A stretch of 12,952 nt of DNA, from positions 1 to 12,952 of the forward strand of contig JAPLMO010000261.1 in assembly GCA_026386995.1 (NCBI GenBank). The letters are read 5' to 3'. Numbering within the stretch: the first letter of the stretch is position 1; each line of letters begins with the position of its first letter. Below are positions 12,525 through 12,952 of this stretch, one piece after another. Position numbers and translations under genes: made by a program. The notes below the pieces were generated by a model, which worked only from the letters and a program-made list of their open reading frames with translations, did not search any database and was not told where the DNA came from. This stretch comes from Planctomycetota bacterium (GTDB lineage: Bacteria > Planctomycetota > Phycisphaerae > FEN-1346).

Positions 12525-12553
12525 TTGAACATCCAGGGGAAAGTTGTTATCTT
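12525..12553 (+). promoter_or_regulatory. Candidate promoter of the terminal small gene
   Basis: TTGAAC (12525-12530) and TATCTT (12548-12553) are 17 nt apart in an AT-rich patch, with start expected near 12560. Just downstream is a direct repeat, AACGTGCC followed by TAAAA, at 12563-12575 and 12581-12592, at 18-bp spacing and thus on nearly the same helix face; it may be a regulator site. Confidence 0.4.
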
Positions 12554-12616
12554 CCCTATCAAAACGTGCCCTAAAATCATAACGTGCCTAAAAAGGGAAC
12601 TACAAAGGAGATGGTC

Positions 12617-12935
12617 ATGAAAGTTGTTGCGTGCATGACGGTCATTTGGGCCTTGGCGAGCACAGCCGGCGCGGCGGCCCAGGACACCAAGCCAGCGCAG
12701 GCCACGGCAGATGCCTTGATACAGGCCCTGTAAAATCACCCGCTGGTGGGACTCGGCTCAGAAAGAGCTTACCGAGCACAAAGCCACTTGGGTGTACAAA
12801 GCGGTGAAGTCCAACTACCCCAAGAACGTAACCCTGACCTACACCCGCAGCATGGACTCGGGTGAGACGGCGGTGGACATCGGAGTGATCCTGGAGGGCG
12901 ACAAGTGGCTTGTCGACTCTGCCGGCTCGTTGTAG
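12617..12935 (+). pseudogene. Small secreted protein, frame-disrupted
   Basis: ATG 12617 has a strong AAAGGAG (12604-12610) six bases upstream; ATG 12611 is in frame but too close. A signal peptide (MKVVACMTVIWALASTAGAA) is followed by AQDTKPAQATADALIQAL and a TAA at 12731-12733, after only 38 residues. In the +1 frame, coding sense resumes at once (about 12732: KITRWWDSAQKELTEHKATW) and goes on through NVTLTYTRSMDSGETAVDIG and a LEGDKWLVDSAGSL ending at TAG 12933-12935. The start 'ATADALIQAL' and the end 'GDKW.VDS' recall small NTF2/lumazine-like secreted domains (DUF4878 or DUF4019 type), which usually have about 40 more residues between these parts. I infer an internal deletion with a frameshift; a sequencing error alone is possible. 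Function unknown. Confidence 0.6.
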
Positions 12936-12952
12936 GACGTTCCGTCTCTATG

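Overview
The window reads as a high-GC chromosomal segment from a PVC-type bacterium, most likely a planctomycete (probably a metagenome-derived genome). The evidence is indirect. The proteins are secreted, multi-domain and rich in carbohydrate-active enzymes. The tails carry a paired DANxD dockerin-like repeat with a PPPC/PFPGCG ending, and cohesin-like and FN3 domains of a kind I associate with Planctomycetota. No rRNA, tRNA, CRISPR array, transposase or integrase gene was seen.

Layout: (1) 2-652, the end of an unknown beta-rich secreted protein, followed by a strong hairpin. (2) 886-1728, a secreted DUF3472-like protein. (3) 2057-4717, a secreted GH127 beta-L-arabinofuranosidase-like enzyme with F5/8C-like and PKD-like domains in front. 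(4) 4718-5471, a gene-poor stretch holding two sigma70-like promoters, a phospholipase D remnant on the minus strand, a 21-residue upstream ORF coupled to a severed second ORF, and several hairpins. (5) 5472-7820, a secreted GH51 alpha-L-arabinofuranosidase with a CBM. (6) 7877-8623 (minus), an FN3 plus dockerin-like tail, divergent from 8743-9240, a cohesin-like protein cut off at its 3' end. (7) 9309-9647, an FN3 remnant without a 5' end. (8) 9658-12414, a sialidase joined in frame to an M60 (enhancin-like) metallopeptidase. (9) 12617-12935, a frame-disrupted small secreted protein.

The most striking signal is a roughly 69-nt dispersed repeat in five copies, all in the same direction (791-859, 1751-1833, 5174-5242, 9241-9308, 12415-12483). 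Each copy has a C-rich 5' end, a variable hairpin whose arms partly co-vary, and a nearly invariant 3' end, ATCAAATTTCCTATCAGT or a one-base variant. The repeats separate the window into modules, each carrying one or more complete secreted-protein genes. At copies 2, 3 and 4 they directly abut broken gene pieces: a 3' end, a 5' end, and both. This looks like a repeat that marks or mediates junctions between unrelated gene blocks (cassette-like shuffling). An assembly artefact at a repeated sequence must be excluded first.

Functionally, the intact genes suggest extracellular attack on glycoproteins and plant-type polysaccharides: GH127 and GH51 remove beta- and alpha-linked L-arabinofuranose, while the sialidase-M60 fusion would desialylate and cleave O-glycoproteins. 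The genes do not look like one operon, because promoters, hairpins, remnants and repeats lie between them.
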